From positions 45,579-109,578 of the IMG/VR virus record IMGVR_UViG_3300009529_000001: a DNA stretch of 64,000 nucleotides; one strand, written 5' to 3'. The translations under genes were made by a program, and so were the position numbers. Positions 8,318 to 15,566 of this stretch are shown here, in pieces (the stretch's first letter is position 1; the number at the start of each line of letters is the position of its first letter). The notes beneath the pieces are model-generated. The model was given only the letters and a program-made list of their open reading frames with translations, made no database searches and was not told where the DNA came from. Source of the DNA: a virus.

Positions 8318-8540
8318 ATGGCAAAAGAAGATTTTGAAAAAGAAGAATTTATAAGGAAGTTGGCAAAGAAAAAAAGGATTTAATGTACATAAAGAAGTTG
8401 TGCATACTTATCATCTTCATGAAGATGTTAAGCGTAATGGAGAATTTTCTGTAATAGCTAATCAAGATAGGAAAAAAGCTCAAAAATCAGTAATAAGATT
8501 TTTAAGGACAAAAGAAGATAAGGGGGAATTAAATGATTAG
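8318..8540 (+). pseudogene. Small basic protein split by a +1 shift at an A7 run
   Basis: ATG 8318 opens a frame (MAKEDFEKEEFIRKLAKKK) that stops after 20 residues. Directly after the A7 run at 8369-8375 the next frame continues without a start as GFNVHKEVVHTYHLHEDV...KSVIRFLRTKEDKG to TAG 8538-8540. Removing one A would give one protein of about 73 residues. Options are a real frameshift mutation, programmed slippage on A7, or a homopolymer error in the sequence. It overlaps the next start (8533) by 8 bases, as an intact gene would. Confidence 0.55.
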
Positions 8541-8811
8541 AAAAACTCTTCAGGATGATTTAAATAATATAGCTGGAGATCTTAAGACCCTTATCAAAAG
8601 ACAAAAGAAGAAAAAGCCTAAGAAAAAACCCAAAAAGAAACCTAAGAAAAAACCCAAAAAGAAACCTAAGAAAAAACCAGCACAAGACGGAAGTGGTGGT
8701 GGTGAAGGTCAACCCGGAGGAGGGAGAAGAAATCGTAATCCTAAACCTTGTCCAACTGATGGACCTGGACAAGGACGTGGTGGTGGAAGAGGAGGAGGGA
8801 GAAATAGATAA
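8533..8811 (+). CDS. Lys/Pro-repeat, Gly/Arg-rich low-complexity protein
   Basis: The 92-aa protein has three parts: a helical N-terminus (MIRKTLQDDLNNIAGDLKT), a KPKKKPKKK repeat tract (about 26-49), and a Gly/Arg/Asn/Pro-rich tail ending GRGGGRGGGRNR. The DNA under the middle part is a 24-base tandem repeat (8617-8679). The lysine tract and RGG-like tail resemble histone-like or RNA/DNA-condensing proteins; binding phage nucleic acid is inference. Slippage of the 24-base unit would change tract length by 8 residues. Confidence 0.6.
   Translation: MIRKTLQDDLNNIAGDLKTLIKRQKKKKPKKKPKKKPKKKPKKKPKKKPAQDGSGGGEGQPGGGRRNRNPKPCPTDGPGQGRGGGRGGGRNR
8617..8679 (+). repeat. 24-bp tandem repeat coding for Lys/Pro tract
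   Basis: Two full copies of a 24-base unit beginning CCTAAGAAAAAACCC are at 8617-8640 and 8641-8664, then a 15-base partial copy. They encode PKKKPKKK units of the low-complexity protein. Confidence 0.85.
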
Positions 8812-9032
8812 TGCCATTTTCTATTAGAAAACAACGTTGTAAAAAAGCTGATGGTTCTAAAGGGAATTATGTAGTATATCGGACAGACACTGGGAAAAAA
8901 GTATCTTGTCATTCAACAAGAGCGAAAGCTGAAGCTGCCATGCGAGCAAGAATAGCAGGATCTGAAGATCTTAGTTTAGATATTCGGGAAGAAATTAAAA
9001 AAGATATGGACAATATTGAGGAGAAATTATGA
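8811..9032 (+). CDS. Hypothetical small protein, 73 aa
   Basis: It begins MPFSIRKQRCKKADGSKGNYVVYR, and the core GKKVSCHSTRAKAEAAMRARIAG resembles short phage proteins that often precede structural or protease genes in metagenomic phages (from memory). The C-terminus is a helix, IREEIKKDMDNIEEKL. Its ATG overlaps the previous stop (TAATG) and the next gene starts 4 bases before its end. No function is known. Confidence 0.6.
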   Translation: MPFSIRKQRCKKADGSKGNYVVYRTDTGKKVSCHSTRAKAEAAMRARIAGSEDLSLDIREEIKKDMDNIEEKL

Positions 9033-9466
9033 AAAAAGAAAAAAAGTCTGGTAAAAAGAAGAAACGTGTTAATTTTCCTTGGTTGAAAAAAAAACAAACG
9101 AAAACTTTGAAGTATTTCCTTGCTTATTATCTTGACAAAATAGGTTTTGCTAAGGTCATAAGAGGAAAACTAAGTTTCGGAAGTTATGTGCAAAAAAAAG
9201 TTATTCCTGTTGTGCGTCGAAAATTTCCTTCAGCTTACAGGATTGTCAAGAAACATTATAAGGAACATGGAAGGAAATTGAGTCGGAAGGAATTTAATAA
9301 CTTGATTTTCCTTAGAATCTCTGCTATGTTTAAGTATCGGAAGGGAGATAAAAAAATCGAGAAAACTTCCGAACATCCTTTGAAATCTAAGAAAAAAAAT
9401 ATGAAGTGTTCTGGACTTGCCAAGTTATTAATAGAAATGGATAAAACTTATGAAGAAGTTAAGTAA
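9029..9466 (+). CDS. Hypothetical Lys-rich protein, 145 aa
   Basis: Not recognised. Strongly basic throughout, with an N-terminal run KKEKKSGKKKKR, aromatic-rich helices (LKYFLAYYLDKIGFAKV) and a probable helix-turn region KEFNNLIFLRISAMFKYRKGD. The charge suggests nucleic-acid binding. GAGGAGAAATT precedes the ATG. It overlaps the HAD gene by 17 bases. Confidence 0.55.
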   Translation: MKKEKKSGKKKKRVNFPWLKKKQTKTLKYFLAYYLDKIGFAKVIRGKLSFGSYVQKKVIPVVRRKFPSAYRIVKKHYKEHGRKLSRKEFNNLIFLRISAMFKYRKGDKKIEKTSEHPLKSKKKNMKCSGLAKLLIEMDKTYEEVK

Positions 9467-9977
9467 GATATTGATAGACCTTGACGGTGTGCTTGCTGAA
9501 AACGGAGCGTTTCCTGAAGTTGGTGAACCGACTAAAGGAATGCGTGATTTTGTTGAAAAATGTATAACGAAAGGAATTAAAGTAATATTATGGTCAGCGC
9601 GGTTTAATGGTGGTGAAGAAGGACATAATCAATTTGGAACAACTTGTAGAGATCAACTTTTAAAAGTTAATGATTGGATTTTTAATGAATTTAAGTCTGC
9701 GGTTAATGATTTTTGTGTTCACGAAAAAGCTTGGAGTGAAGCAGATCATCATGCTGATGTATTAATTGATGATAGATGTATAGAATTTTTAAATGCTGAT
9801 TATTTAGAAAAAAGATTGTTTGAAAGCAGAGATGAAATATTAGCTAAAGCTATGTATGAAGAAACAAAAGATGAAGATTTTAATATCGTGTGTGACGTTG
9901 AAGTAGCAGATGGTGAAGGCTTTGATAAAGAATACATTTTAATGCGTGTTTTGGAAATGAGAGCAAAGGATAAATAA
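9450..9977 (+). CDS. HAD-superfamily phosphatase
   Basis: HAD motif I is at the N-terminus (LIDLDGVLAEN, nucleophile Asp near 10). Motif II is in VILWSARFN, and motif IV is VLIDDRCIEF with the paired Asp. The core is about 120 residues with a charged C-terminal extension. The DLDGVL...WSAR pattern is that of small phosphohydrolases seen in many phages, sometimes called nucleotidase- or polynucleotide-kinase-phosphatase-like. Its substrate could be a deoxynucleotide or a sugar phosphate; context does not settle it. Confidence 0.75.
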   Translation: MKKLSKILIDLDGVLAENGAFPEVGEPTKGMRDFVEKCITKGIKVILWSARFNGGEEGHNQFGTTCRDQLLKVNDWIFNEFKSAVNDFCVHEKAWSEADHHADVLIDDRCIEFLNADYLEKRLFESRDEILAKAMYEETKDEDFNIVCDVEVADGEGFDKEYILMRVLEMRAKDK

Positions 9978-10318
9978 TGTCAATATATTTTACAGATTTT
10001 AAAGTTCAAATTAAGAAAGAAAATCTTCCCGATGGATGGGATGTACAAAAAAAATATAAAGTTCTTGCAATTGAAGAAGAAGAGACCACTGTTACCATAG
10101 ATAAAAATGCGAGTATTAGAAAAAGAATAAAAAATCTTAAACCTTCTGAAATTGATGAAGACGATGAAGATGCCATTGAAGAAAGGTTTGAAGTACCTAT
10201 GAATGAAAGCAATGAAAGAAAAGAAGTACAAACAATTCTTTATTTTTTACTTGGTAATCTAAAAACTGGAGAGTTAAGATTTTTTGCGGATGAAGAAGTA
10301 AAGTATGCTGAAGACTAA
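9977..10318 (+). CDS. Hypothetical acidic protein, 113 aa
   Basis: Not recognised. The N-terminus, FTDFKVQIKKENLPDGWDVQKKYKVLAIEEEETTVTI, looks like a small beta domain. An acidic linker follows (PSEIDEDDEDAIEERFEV), then a predicted strand-helix ending. It shares one base with the HAD gene's stop. After it, 10319-10366 holds a promoter candidate. Confidence 0.55.
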   Translation: MSIYFTDFKVQIKKENLPDGWDVQKKYKVLAIEEEETTVTIDKNASIRKRIKNLKPSEIDEDDEDAIEERFEVPMNESNERKEVQTILYFLLGNLKTGELRFFADEEVKYAED

Positions 10319-10327
10319 AGAATGATA

Positions 10328-10355
10328 TTAACATATAGACTTTAAGACTTATAAG
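10328..10355 (+). promoter_or_regulatory. Candidate sigma70-type promoter before the 10367 gene
   Basis: TTAACA (10328-10333) and TATAAG (10350-10355) are separated by 16 bases, just upstream of AGAGGAG and the ATG at 10367. It lacks the ATTAAAAA block and TTGCAA box of the repeated early-type promoters, so it may belong to another expression class. Confidence 0.45.
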
Positions 10356-10366
10356 AGGAGAAGTAA

Positions 10367-10744
10367 ATGCCGTTGGCAGAAATGATAAATGTAACTGATA
10401 TTCCACTTGACCCTTATGGATTAAAATATGTTGTAATCGCAGTAGTTGTCATTTTGACTTTAGTATTTGGATTTGTTCTAAAACTTCGGAATGGGAAAAA
10501 TAAATCAAATTCTACTTCAAATCCAACAGACAAAGAAACTTGTGCCAGTGCCCGGACAAGATTAGAACTTGCAGAAAAAACACAGCAAGATCAATGGAAA
10601 ACTATTAATGATACTAAAGACACTGTTATAAGGACTGAAGAAAAAGTAAAGAATATAGAAGGAAAAATAAACGTTGTAGAACAAAAAGTAAGTGGAATGG
10701 AACAGGACGTAACTCGTATAGCACAAAAAATTCTTGAGGAGTAG
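10367..10744 (+). CDS. Membrane-anchored coiled-coil protein, inner-membrane spanin-like
   Basis: The 125-aa protein has a short N-terminal part, one transmembrane helix (about 21-40, YVVIAVVVILTLVFGFVLKL) and a polar linker. It ends with a long heptad-patterned helix (about 65-125, including EEKVKNIEGKINVVEQKVSGMEQDV). N-in anchoring with a periplasmic coiled coil is the architecture of inner-membrane spanins, but also of other small phage membrane proteins. AGAGGAG is 8 bases before the ATG. Confidence 0.6.
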   Translation: MPLAEMINVTDIPLDPYGLKYVVIAVVVILTLVFGFVLKLRNGKNKSNSTSNPTDKETCASARTRLELAEKTQQDQWKTINDTKDTVIRTEEKVKNIEGKINVVEQKVSGMEQDVTRIAQKILEE

Positions 10745-10747
10745 AAA

Positions 10748-11080
10748 ATGGCTTCTTATACTTTACGTGAAAACAAATGTAGATTAATGTCAATTGCCAC
10801 TACAACAATTGACGAATTATTATTTAGAAAAAACGGTCTTTTAAGAAATTTAGATAGTACAAATTCTCTTGTTCTTGTAGATGAATCTGTTGGAAATGCT
10901 GCCGATGATGCAGATGTAATAACTGCTTTAAATGATGCTACAACTCCATTAGAGAGTAAAATTGTTATTCCAGCCGGAAATGATTTACCTGTGAGACATT
11001 TTAGAAGAATGTTTGTAAAAGCTATTGGCGGTGATATTCTTCTTCAGTGGATTCCGTTAAGGCCAGTTTCTGGTGCTTAA
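10748..11080 (+). CDS. Hypothetical, possibly small structural/decoration protein
   Basis: 110 aa, neutral composition without long charged runs, rich in Thr/Asn/Asp/Leu (LDSTNSLVLVDESVGNAADDADV), ending in a hydrophobic strand region GGDILLQWIPLRPV. The composition resembles small virion proteins such as capsid decoration or head-fibre proteins more than the surrounding basic proteins. That is an impression, not a match. It starts 3 bases after the coiled-coil gene and is followed by a long inverted repeat. Confidence 0.5.
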   Translation: MASYTLRENKCRLMSIATTTIDELLFRKNGLLRNLDSTNSLVLVDESVGNAADDADVITALNDATTPLESKIVIPAGNDLPVRHFRRMFVKAIGGDILLQWIPLRPVSGA

Positions 11081-11086
11081 AAACAG

Positions 11087-11176
11087 AATATTAGCTCTCT
11101 TTTCCTCTCTTTGTTTGCCAAATTTCATTCAAATCTTCTTTAATCTATCTTCAAATCCTCAAAGAGAGCTAATATT
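11087..11176. terminator. 16-bp perfect inverted repeat between convergent genes, probable bidirectional terminator
   Basis: AATATTAGCTCTCTTT (11087-11102) pairs perfectly with AAAGAGAGCTAATATT (11161-11176) across a 58-base loop. It fills the gap between the plus-strand gene ending at 11080 and the minus-strand gene ending at 11179. Position suggests termination from both sides, though the loop is long and there is no strong T-run after the arms. Confidence 0.5.
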
Positions 11177-11178
11177 GT

Positions 11179-11391
11179 CTAATCTTTAAATCCCCAAAAT
11201 TTATTAGGGAGAGGTGGTAAGTTCATTGGTGAATCGTTATCGTCAGAATTCCACCATACAATGATTGTTAATATCATTGTAAAAATTATACTGAAAACAA
11301 TACATCCTAATATTAGTAAAATCAAAGGCCAAAGCCAAGACAATATCCACATTATTATACAGAAAAAAAGTTTTCCAAGTGCATCTAACAT
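11179..11391 (-). CDS. Small membrane protein with two hydrophobic helices, 70 aa
   Basis: The only minus-strand gene in this part of the window. Residues about 8-50 are almost wholly hydrophobic (FFCIIMWILSWLWPLILLILGCIVFSI region), followed by a polar Asp/Pro/Asn tail. It is convergent with the preceding gene and divergent from the early-type region. A holin or superinfection-exclusion role is possible but unsupported. A start is at 11391; GGAGAT lies 5 bases upstream. Confidence 0.5.
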   Translation of the reverse strand: MLDALGKLFFCIIMWILSWLWPLILLILGCIVFSIIFTMILTIIVWWNSDDNDSPMNLPPLPNKFWGFKD

Positions 11392-11527
11392 TATAATCTC
11401 CAGATAACTGCCCTAACCTTTGTGCATATAATAACTACTGGAATTTCTCATTACAACTCTTTTTTGTAAATCCTCTGATTAGGTTTTACGAAATCAAACA
11501 ATTTTATTCTTTAATATTAAAAACTAC

Positions 11528-11556
11528 TTGTAAAATGATTTTCAAAGTGTTATACC
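11528..11556 (+). promoter_or_regulatory. Repeated early-type promoter, copy 1
   Basis: TTGTAA (11528-11533), 17 bases, TATACC (11551-11556), preceded by ATTAAAAAC. It is the most diverged -35 of the family (TTGTAA instead of TTGCAA). It drives the operon starting at 11598. The gap 11392-11527 shows nothing else I can name. Confidence 0.75.
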
Positions 11557-11597
11557 ATTAATAAGGCAACACAAACACTTTTGAAAGGAAAAATGTT

Positions 11598-11954
11598 ATG
11601 GCAAAGCGAAAGAGAAAAGTCAACAAGTTGAGTAAATGGCAGTTTGGAAGATTGAAGGGTTGGTTGAACAAGTTGGATTTTGATAGACGAACTGATATTG
11701 ATACGGCAAAGGGAGCAAAAAAGGCTTTAGGCTTTAAAGTAACAAAAAATAATGTTAAAGGGGCGAGAGAAAAGATTGGTGTTTTCCGAAACAAAGGTGG
11801 TAGAATTATTGAAGACAAAAGAGATTCTGATTCTAAAGCTGCTGCTGTGCCAAAATCTCCTGTAAAAGGTATTGCGTCTCGCCTTCGGAACCTTGAAGAA
11901 AAGATTAACATTCTCGATGGGAAAATAGATAAACTTTTTGCAGTTTGGAGTTAA
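11598..11954 (+). CDS. Hypothetical basic protein with C-terminal coiled coil, 118 aa
   Basis: First gene after promoter copy 1, with GAAAGGA before the ATG. The N-terminus is very basic (MAKRKRKVNKLSKWQFGRLKGW). A middle part (TDIDTAKGAKKALGFKVTKNNVKGAREKIGVF) has the helix-turn-helix-like pattern of small DNA-binding proteins. The C-terminus (RLRNLEEKINILDGKIDKLF) is a short heptad helix suitable for dimerisation. A transcription regulator or nucleoid-type protein is plausible; not recognised by family. Confidence 0.6.
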   Translation: MAKRKRKVNKLSKWQFGRLKGWLNKLDFDRRTDIDTAKGAKKALGFKVTKNNVKGAREKIGVFRNKGGRIIEDKRDSDSKAAAVPKSPVKGIASRLRNLEEKINILDGKIDKLFAVWS

Positions 11955-11956
11955 AA

Positions 11957-12292
11957 ATGGCAAGACCAAAGTCAATAATCCCATACGTTTGTATTAGCAT
12001 AAAAATTCATAGCTATTTTAATTCAACTGCTATTACAAAATGTAAGATTGGAAAGAATACTTCTGTAATCATTAAGATTAATAAGAAGAAGACTAGGCTT
12101 TATTTTAAGTTCAACAAAAAAGGAAAAGGAATAAATGTTGGTGCTCCCACAAAAGTTAATCAAGCTATATTTGGCTTAAGAAGAGTTTTCGAGAAATTTG
12201 GTTGTAAAATTGAAGGGAAGTTTCGATTGAAGCGAGATAAAAAGAAGAAAATATGGTTTGCAAAGTTGAACAAACCTATGGGAGAAAAATAA
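11957..12292 (+). CDS. Hypothetical basic protein, 111 aa
   Basis: The start at ATG 11957 follows GGAG and lies just after the previous stop; an in-frame TTG at 11945 is less likely. The protein (MARPKSIIPYVCISIKIHSYF...) is Lys/Ile-rich with alternating hydrophobic residues, suggesting beta strands, and a helix VNQAIFGLRRVFEKFG. No recognised motif. Its stop overlaps the next ATG (TAATG). Confidence 0.55.
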   Translation: MARPKSIIPYVCISIKIHSYFNSTAITKCKIGKNTSVIIKINKKKTRLYFKFNKKGKGINVGAPTKVNQAIFGLRRVFEKFGCKIEGKFRLKRDKKKKIWFAKLNKPMGEK

Positions 12293-12483
12293 TGGATAAC
12301 TACTGTATTTATCACTTTACAAATTCTAGCGGAAGTAAAGAGTTTGTTGTAATTTCGGCAGAAAGAATAGATCTTATTGAAAAAGAATATGAAGAAAATG
12401 ACATTTTATTAGATTCGCATTGTGAAATTGATGGAGATGCTATAACTTTTCCTTGTGATCGACCTTTAAGAACAGGATTTTAA
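12292..12483 (+). CDS. Hypothetical protein, 63 aa
   Basis: The frame is open from 12253, but the ATG at 12292 sharing a base with the previous stop is the likely start. The product (MDNYCIYHFTNSSGSKEFVVISAERIDLIEKEY...) is acidic with a beta-strand-like start and a final FPCDRPLRTGF. Not recognised. Confidence 0.5.
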   Translation: MDNYCIYHFTNSSGSKEFVVISAERIDLIEKEYEENDILLDSHCEIDGDAITFPCDRPLRTGF

Positions 12484-12501
12484 CATGTCAAGGATTAAGT
12501 A

Positions 12502-13224
12502 ATGGATAGAAATCGCGCTATTGATTTAATTGGAAAAATCCAACGTCTGTTGGAACCCGGTAGTGGTGCTACTGAAGGAGAAATGCAAGCTGCTGCTAGT
12601 GCAGTTCAACGATTGTTAAAAAATCACAATTTGTCTATGATCGATGTAGAAGATTCCAAAACGAAAGAAAAAGCTGGTAAAAAAGGTCATGATATTGGAC
12701 AACGTGAAGGGATGGTCAGAAAAAGAAGCAGTTTGCCAAAGTTTGAAAAGATTTTGATTAATATAGTTGCAAAAGCTTGTGAATGTCAATGTTATTTGCA
12801 GCAAGAATGGTCTGGTAAAGGACATGGAAAAGTTTGGCGAATATTCTTTATTGGAGATCAATTTGATATAATTGTTGCAGGAGAATTATATACTTACTTG
12901 AACAAAGCCATCAATAAAATGGCCAGTAAAAGTTATCCTAAACAATACTCAAAACAAAATTCATTCTGGTATGGATGTATTGACAGATTAGGAAAGCGTT
13001 TTGAAAAAGAAGCTGAAAAATTTGAAGAAGAACATGGCGAATACGCTATGGTTCTTTTTGATAAAAAAGGCGTTATTGAAAAATGGGTTGATGATAATTT
13101 GAAATTAGTTAGTGGCAAAAGTAAAAAAGGCGGAACAAACGATTTTGATCCTCTTGCCTATGCACATGGACATCATTACGGAAGTAAGCTTGATATATCA
13201 AGCGGAAAACATTTGGAGAATTAG
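12502..13224 (+). CDS. DUF2786 domain protein, 240 aa
   Basis: The N-terminal 45 residues (RAIDLIGKIQRLLE...GATEGEMQAAASAVQRLLKNHNLS) match the DUF2786 pattern, common in phages and of unknown function. The central part has CECQCYL and a WRIFFIGDQFDIIVAGELYTYL strand-helix typical of the companion domain. The C-terminus is Gly/His/Lys-rich (YAHGHHYGSK). DUF2786 proteins often lie in early gene clusters, as here. Confidence 0.75.
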   Translation: MDRNRAIDLIGKIQRLLEPGSGATEGEMQAAASAVQRLLKNHNLSMIDVEDSKTKEKAGKKGHDIGQREGMVRKRSSLPKFEKILINIVAKACECQCYLQQEWSGKGHGKVWRIFFIGDQFDIIVAGELYTYLNKAINKMASKSYPKQYSKQNSFWYGCIDRLGKRFEKEAEKFEEEHGEYAMVLFDKKGVIEKWVDDNLKLVSGKSKKGGTNDFDPLAYAHGHHYGSKLDISSGKHLEN

Positions 13225-13226
13225 TC

Positions 13227-13445
13227 ATGGCGAGTACAATAGATGAAGATTTAAAAGAACAGGTGGAATTTTTTGCTAAAGCTTCGAGGATTCCTTTGAT
13301 TCTAAACCATGCCTATGGAAAAGTCAGAATATATTGTAAAAAAGAAAAAGGAATGATGGAAGTTTCACCGCGTCTTTCCAAAGGAAACTTGCGTATGTGG
13401 CTTGATGGATTTGAAAAAGCTTTGGAACTAACATCAAACGATTAA
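13227..13445 (+). CDS. Hypothetical protein, 72 aa
   Basis: Last gene of the operon before promoter copy 2. MASTIDEDLKEQVEFFAKASRIP is helical, then a strand-rich part (GKVRIYCKKEKGMMEVSPRLSK) and a final helix, MWLDGFEKALELTSND. Not recognised. It starts 2 bases after the DUF2786 stop. Confidence 0.55.
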   Translation: MASTIDEDLKEQVEFFAKASRIPLILNHAYGKVRIYCKKEKGMMEVSPRLSKGNLRMWLDGFEKALELTSND

Positions 13446-13467
13446 TTCAAACAATATTAAAAACCAT

Positions 13468-13496
13468 TTGCAAATTGATTTTCCTGCGTTTACTAT
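13468..13496 (+). promoter_or_regulatory. Repeated early-type promoter, copy 2
   Basis: TTGCAA (13468-13473), 17 bases, TACTAT (13491-13496), overlapping a better TATAAT at 13494-13499. The upstream block TTCAAACAATATTAAAAAC is identical to that of copy 3. It drives the operon from 13526. Confidence 0.75.
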
Positions 13497-13525
13497 AATA
13501 TAAGGTAAAGCGAAAGGAGACTACT

Positions 13526-13822
13526 ATGGATATTAACACACGTGTCAGTATTAGTTTGTCACCCGGTATTCTAAAAGAAGAAATAGCAAGGGAAGTAGGT
13601 AGAGGGATTCAGGTTGTTGCTAAGGATATCCTTAGCAATATGGATACTGCTGAAATTATCCATGAAGTTATTTCGGAAGAGGAAGGGCTTAACCAATTCA
13701 TCGAAAATGAGATAAGGGGACAGGTAGGTCCAATTGTAAAACGTATCCTAAACAAGGTTATCGAATCCGAGATAGGTGCTCACATTCATGCTAAGGCTAG
13801 GGAGGTTGACAATGCGAGATGA
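13526..13822 (+). CDS. Hypothetical acidic helical protein, 98 aa
   Basis: First gene after promoter copy 2, with AAAGGAG before the ATG. Mostly helical with Glu/Ile repeats (GILKEEIAREVGRGIQVVAKD, HEVISEEEGLNQFIENEIRG). Its regular i,i+3/i+4 hydrophobics suggest a coiled coil or helical bundle. Not recognised. It overlaps the next gene by 11 bases. Confidence 0.55.
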   Translation: MDINTRVSISLSPGILKEEIAREVGRGIQVVAKDILSNMDTAEIIHEVISEEEGLNQFIENEIRGQVGPIVKRILNKVIESEIGAHIHAKAREVDNAR

Positions 13823-14138
13823 AATGTATATTGGTTCTTCGCCTATTGACGAAAAATGTGCGCAGTTAGGAACAGATGGGTATTGGGAAAAAGCACAAAA
13901 GGAATGCAGAGCTTTTATCAATCAATTAAGACGAGTGTTTGGTAAAGAACCCGGAAGTGCTCGGTTGATAATTAAACGGAATCCTCACGATTTTGGTACG
14001 TATTTATCTGTCAATTGTTATTATAACGATGGAGACGAGGAAGCATTGGATTATGCTTTAAGATGTGAAGGCGAAACACCTGAAAACTGGGATGACGAAG
14101 CAAGGGAAGAACTCGGTTTGGAAAAGGAGAAAGTATAA
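13812..14138 (+). CDS. Hypothetical acidic protein, 108 aa
   Basis: ATG 13812 lies after AGGGAGG; the frame is open further upstream but without a site. The product (MRDEMYIGSSPIDEKCAQLG...) contains GYWEKAQKECRAFINQLRRVFG, then a strand region (SARLIIKRNPHDFGTYLSVNCYY) and an acidic tail. The C-terminal part resembles small phage proteins of unknown function. Coupled to the next ORF by TAATG. Confidence 0.55.
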   Translation: MRDEMYIGSSPIDEKCAQLGTDGYWEKAQKECRAFINQLRRVFGKEPGSARLIIKRNPHDFGTYLSVNCYYNDGDEEALDYALRCEGETPENWDDEAREELGLEKEKV

Positions 14139-14224
14139 TGGTAGATTTATCTCAAAGTATTGCTATTTGTTTGATAGGAATTGCACATATTCTTCATTGT
14201 TTGTCCCATCTTCGAAAACAATAG
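14138..14224 (+). CDS. Very small membrane peptide, 28 aa
   Basis: The ATG shares a base with the previous stop; the product is MVDLSQSIAICLIGIAHILH and eight more residues. One short hydrophobic helix with His/Cys. Start coupling is the main support; it may be translated only as a leader. Confidence 0.35.
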   Translation: MVDLSQSIAICLIGIAHILHCLSHLRKQ

Positions 14225-14253
14225 GAAACTTAAGACTAACGGAGGGCTTAACA

Positions 14254-14577
14254 ATGCGTATGAATCAACACATGGGCTTTACCGCTGAAGCCGATGTGTT
14301 TCTTGAAGAATACGCTAAGAAAGTTGGAACGCATCCATGTCCGCATTGTGGTGAAATGACTGATAAAACATTTGAAAAATTGTCGTATAGTTCATACACG
14401 GGAATGTTTCAACAGGAATATCCTCTTCACATATATCTTTTAAAAGACGGATCAACTGTAAAAGAAATTGTGCAGGCTGAACCTTGGTCTTCGGGACCAT
14501 GTTTCTTTATGTGTCTTGAAAGGGATAATGGTAAAAGAATTGGTAAATGGTCACAAGAAGAAATTAACAATGCTTAG
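14254..14577 (+). CDS. Small protein with Cys/His zinc site, 107 aa
   Basis: ACGGAGGG lies 7 bases before ATG 14254; the longer open frame from 14065 lacks a site. CPHCGE (about 31-35) is a single zinc knuckle and later PCFFMC adds two cysteines. The rest (QEYPLHIYLLKDGSTVKEI, KRIGKWSQEEINNA) looks like a small alpha/beta fold. Not recognised beyond possible metal binding. Confidence 0.55.
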   Translation: MRMNQHMGFTAEADVFLEEYAKKVGTHPCPHCGEMTDKTFEKLSYSSYTGMFQQEYPLHIYLLKDGSTVKEIVQAEPWSSGPCFFMCLERDNGKRIGKWSQEEINNA

Positions 14578-14586
14578 AACATAATC

Positions 14587-14937
14587 ATGAACTGTATACC
14601 TCCAGCACAAGCAAATTTTCCAAACAACATAAGTATCATTGTTTTGAATGGACATTGGTTTCGTGTCACAAAATTTTTCACACTTGAAGTTGCGCGAAAG
14701 ATTTATGAAAAACTATTTGAAAATCAGCCAATCACAATTAAATCTCGAACAAACGTTAAAGTCTACAAAGTCAAAAGCAGTAAGGGGGACAAATATTATA
14801 AGATTGTCAATAACGGTAATAATAATTGGACCTGTAACTGTTTAGGCTTTACGTATAGACGAAGATGCCGTCACATTGAAGAATGTAAACAACAGGAAAA
14901 AGGATACAAGGAGTTTAAGAGAAAATGCAAGGAATAA
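14587..14937 (+). CDS. SWIM-type zinc finger protein, 116 aa
   Basis: Near the C-terminus, WTCNCLGFTYRRRCRHIEEC gives CxC...CxH, the SWIM zinc-finger signature used for DNA or protein contacts. The N-terminal half is strand-rich with a VYKVKSSKGDKYYKI beta hairpin, as in phage SWIM proteins. It overlaps the next gene by 13 bases. Confidence 0.65.
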   Translation: MNCIPPAQANFPNNISIIVLNGHWFRVTKFFTLEVARKIYEKLFENQPITIKSRTNVKVYKVKSSKGDKYYKIVNNGNNNWTCNCLGFTYRRRCRHIEECKQQEKGYKEFKRKCKE

Positions 14938-15323
14938 AAATACTTTGTTCTGATTGTAGGAAACGTCCTCCTTCAAAAGGAATGAAAACTTGTGCAAAAT
15001 GCAGGAAACGAAAACGTGATTATCACATCAGACAAAGAGACAAAAAAATATGTCCTTGTGGAAAACCTATCACGAAATATACATGGCATTGTAATGATTG
15101 TATGTTGAAGATTAAAGAAAATATGCGTAAACTTCATCAAGAAAGACGCGATAATGGATTTTGTCCTCGATGTGGTAAAGAACTTAACTTGGAAGAAGAA
15201 ATAACTATTCTTCATTTATCTGTATTTACTTGTTTAAAATGTAGAACGAAAAACAAAAAGGCCCGTTTAAAAAGACTGGAGACAAGCAATGTCCAAAAGA
15301 ACTTGCAGGAGAACACAAATTGA
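14925..15323 (+). CDS. Cysteine-rich multi-zinc-ribbon protein, 132 aa
   Basis: Three CxxC-type clusters are spread through the protein: CSDC...CAKC (8-27), CPCG...CNDC (about 43-59) and CPRC...CLKC (about 80-106). Basic linkers separate them (RKRKRDYHIRQRDKK). This is a string of small zinc ribbons likely to bind nucleic acid. It starts inside the SWIM gene and ends inside the next gene, in a tightly packed operon. Confidence 0.6.
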   Translation: MQGIKILCSDCRKRPPSKGMKTCAKCRKRKRDYHIRQRDKKICPCGKPITKYTWHCNDCMLKIKENMRKLHQERRDNGFCPRCGKELNLEEEITILHLSVFTCLKCRTKNKKARLKRLETSNVQKNLQENTN

Positions 15324-15477
15324 AAACATAATCTGTGAACCATTTATGGATTCACGAGATTCTTTTGGACATTGGGCTTATTGGTGTGGTTCTAAACAGG
15401 ATGGATGGAGAGCTACTCCTTGCGAACACATTAAAGAAGGAAATTATAGTAAAACCAAAAGGAGAAAATTAAAATAG
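15289..15477 (+). CDS. Hypothetical Cys/Trp-containing protein, 62 aa
   Basis: MSKRTCRRTQIENIICEPF, then FGHWAYWCGSKQDGWRATPCEHIKEG: four Cys and two His could bind a metal. The tail is basic. It overlaps the preceding zinc-ribbon gene by 35 bases and has GGAGAC before its start. Last gene before promoter copy 3 in map order. Confidence 0.5.
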   Translation: MSKRTCRRTQIENIICEPFMDSRDSFGHWAYWCGSKQDGWRATPCEHIKEGNYSKTKRRKLK

Positions 15478-15501
15478 GATTCAATAAACATTAAAAAGGA
15501 G

Positions 15502-15530
15502 TTGCAATAGGAAGTTCATGCTGTTATAAA
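15502..15530 (+). promoter_or_regulatory. Repeated early-type promoter, copy 3 (before the helicase gene)
   Basis: TTGCAA (15502-15507), 17 bases, TATAAA (15525-15530), with ATTAAAAAGGAG directly upstream. It heads the operon beginning with the UvrD-like helicase at 15567. Confidence 0.8.
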
Positions 15531-15566
15531 CAGTGTATAAGGCCAGTAGGCTAAAAGGAAATTGTT

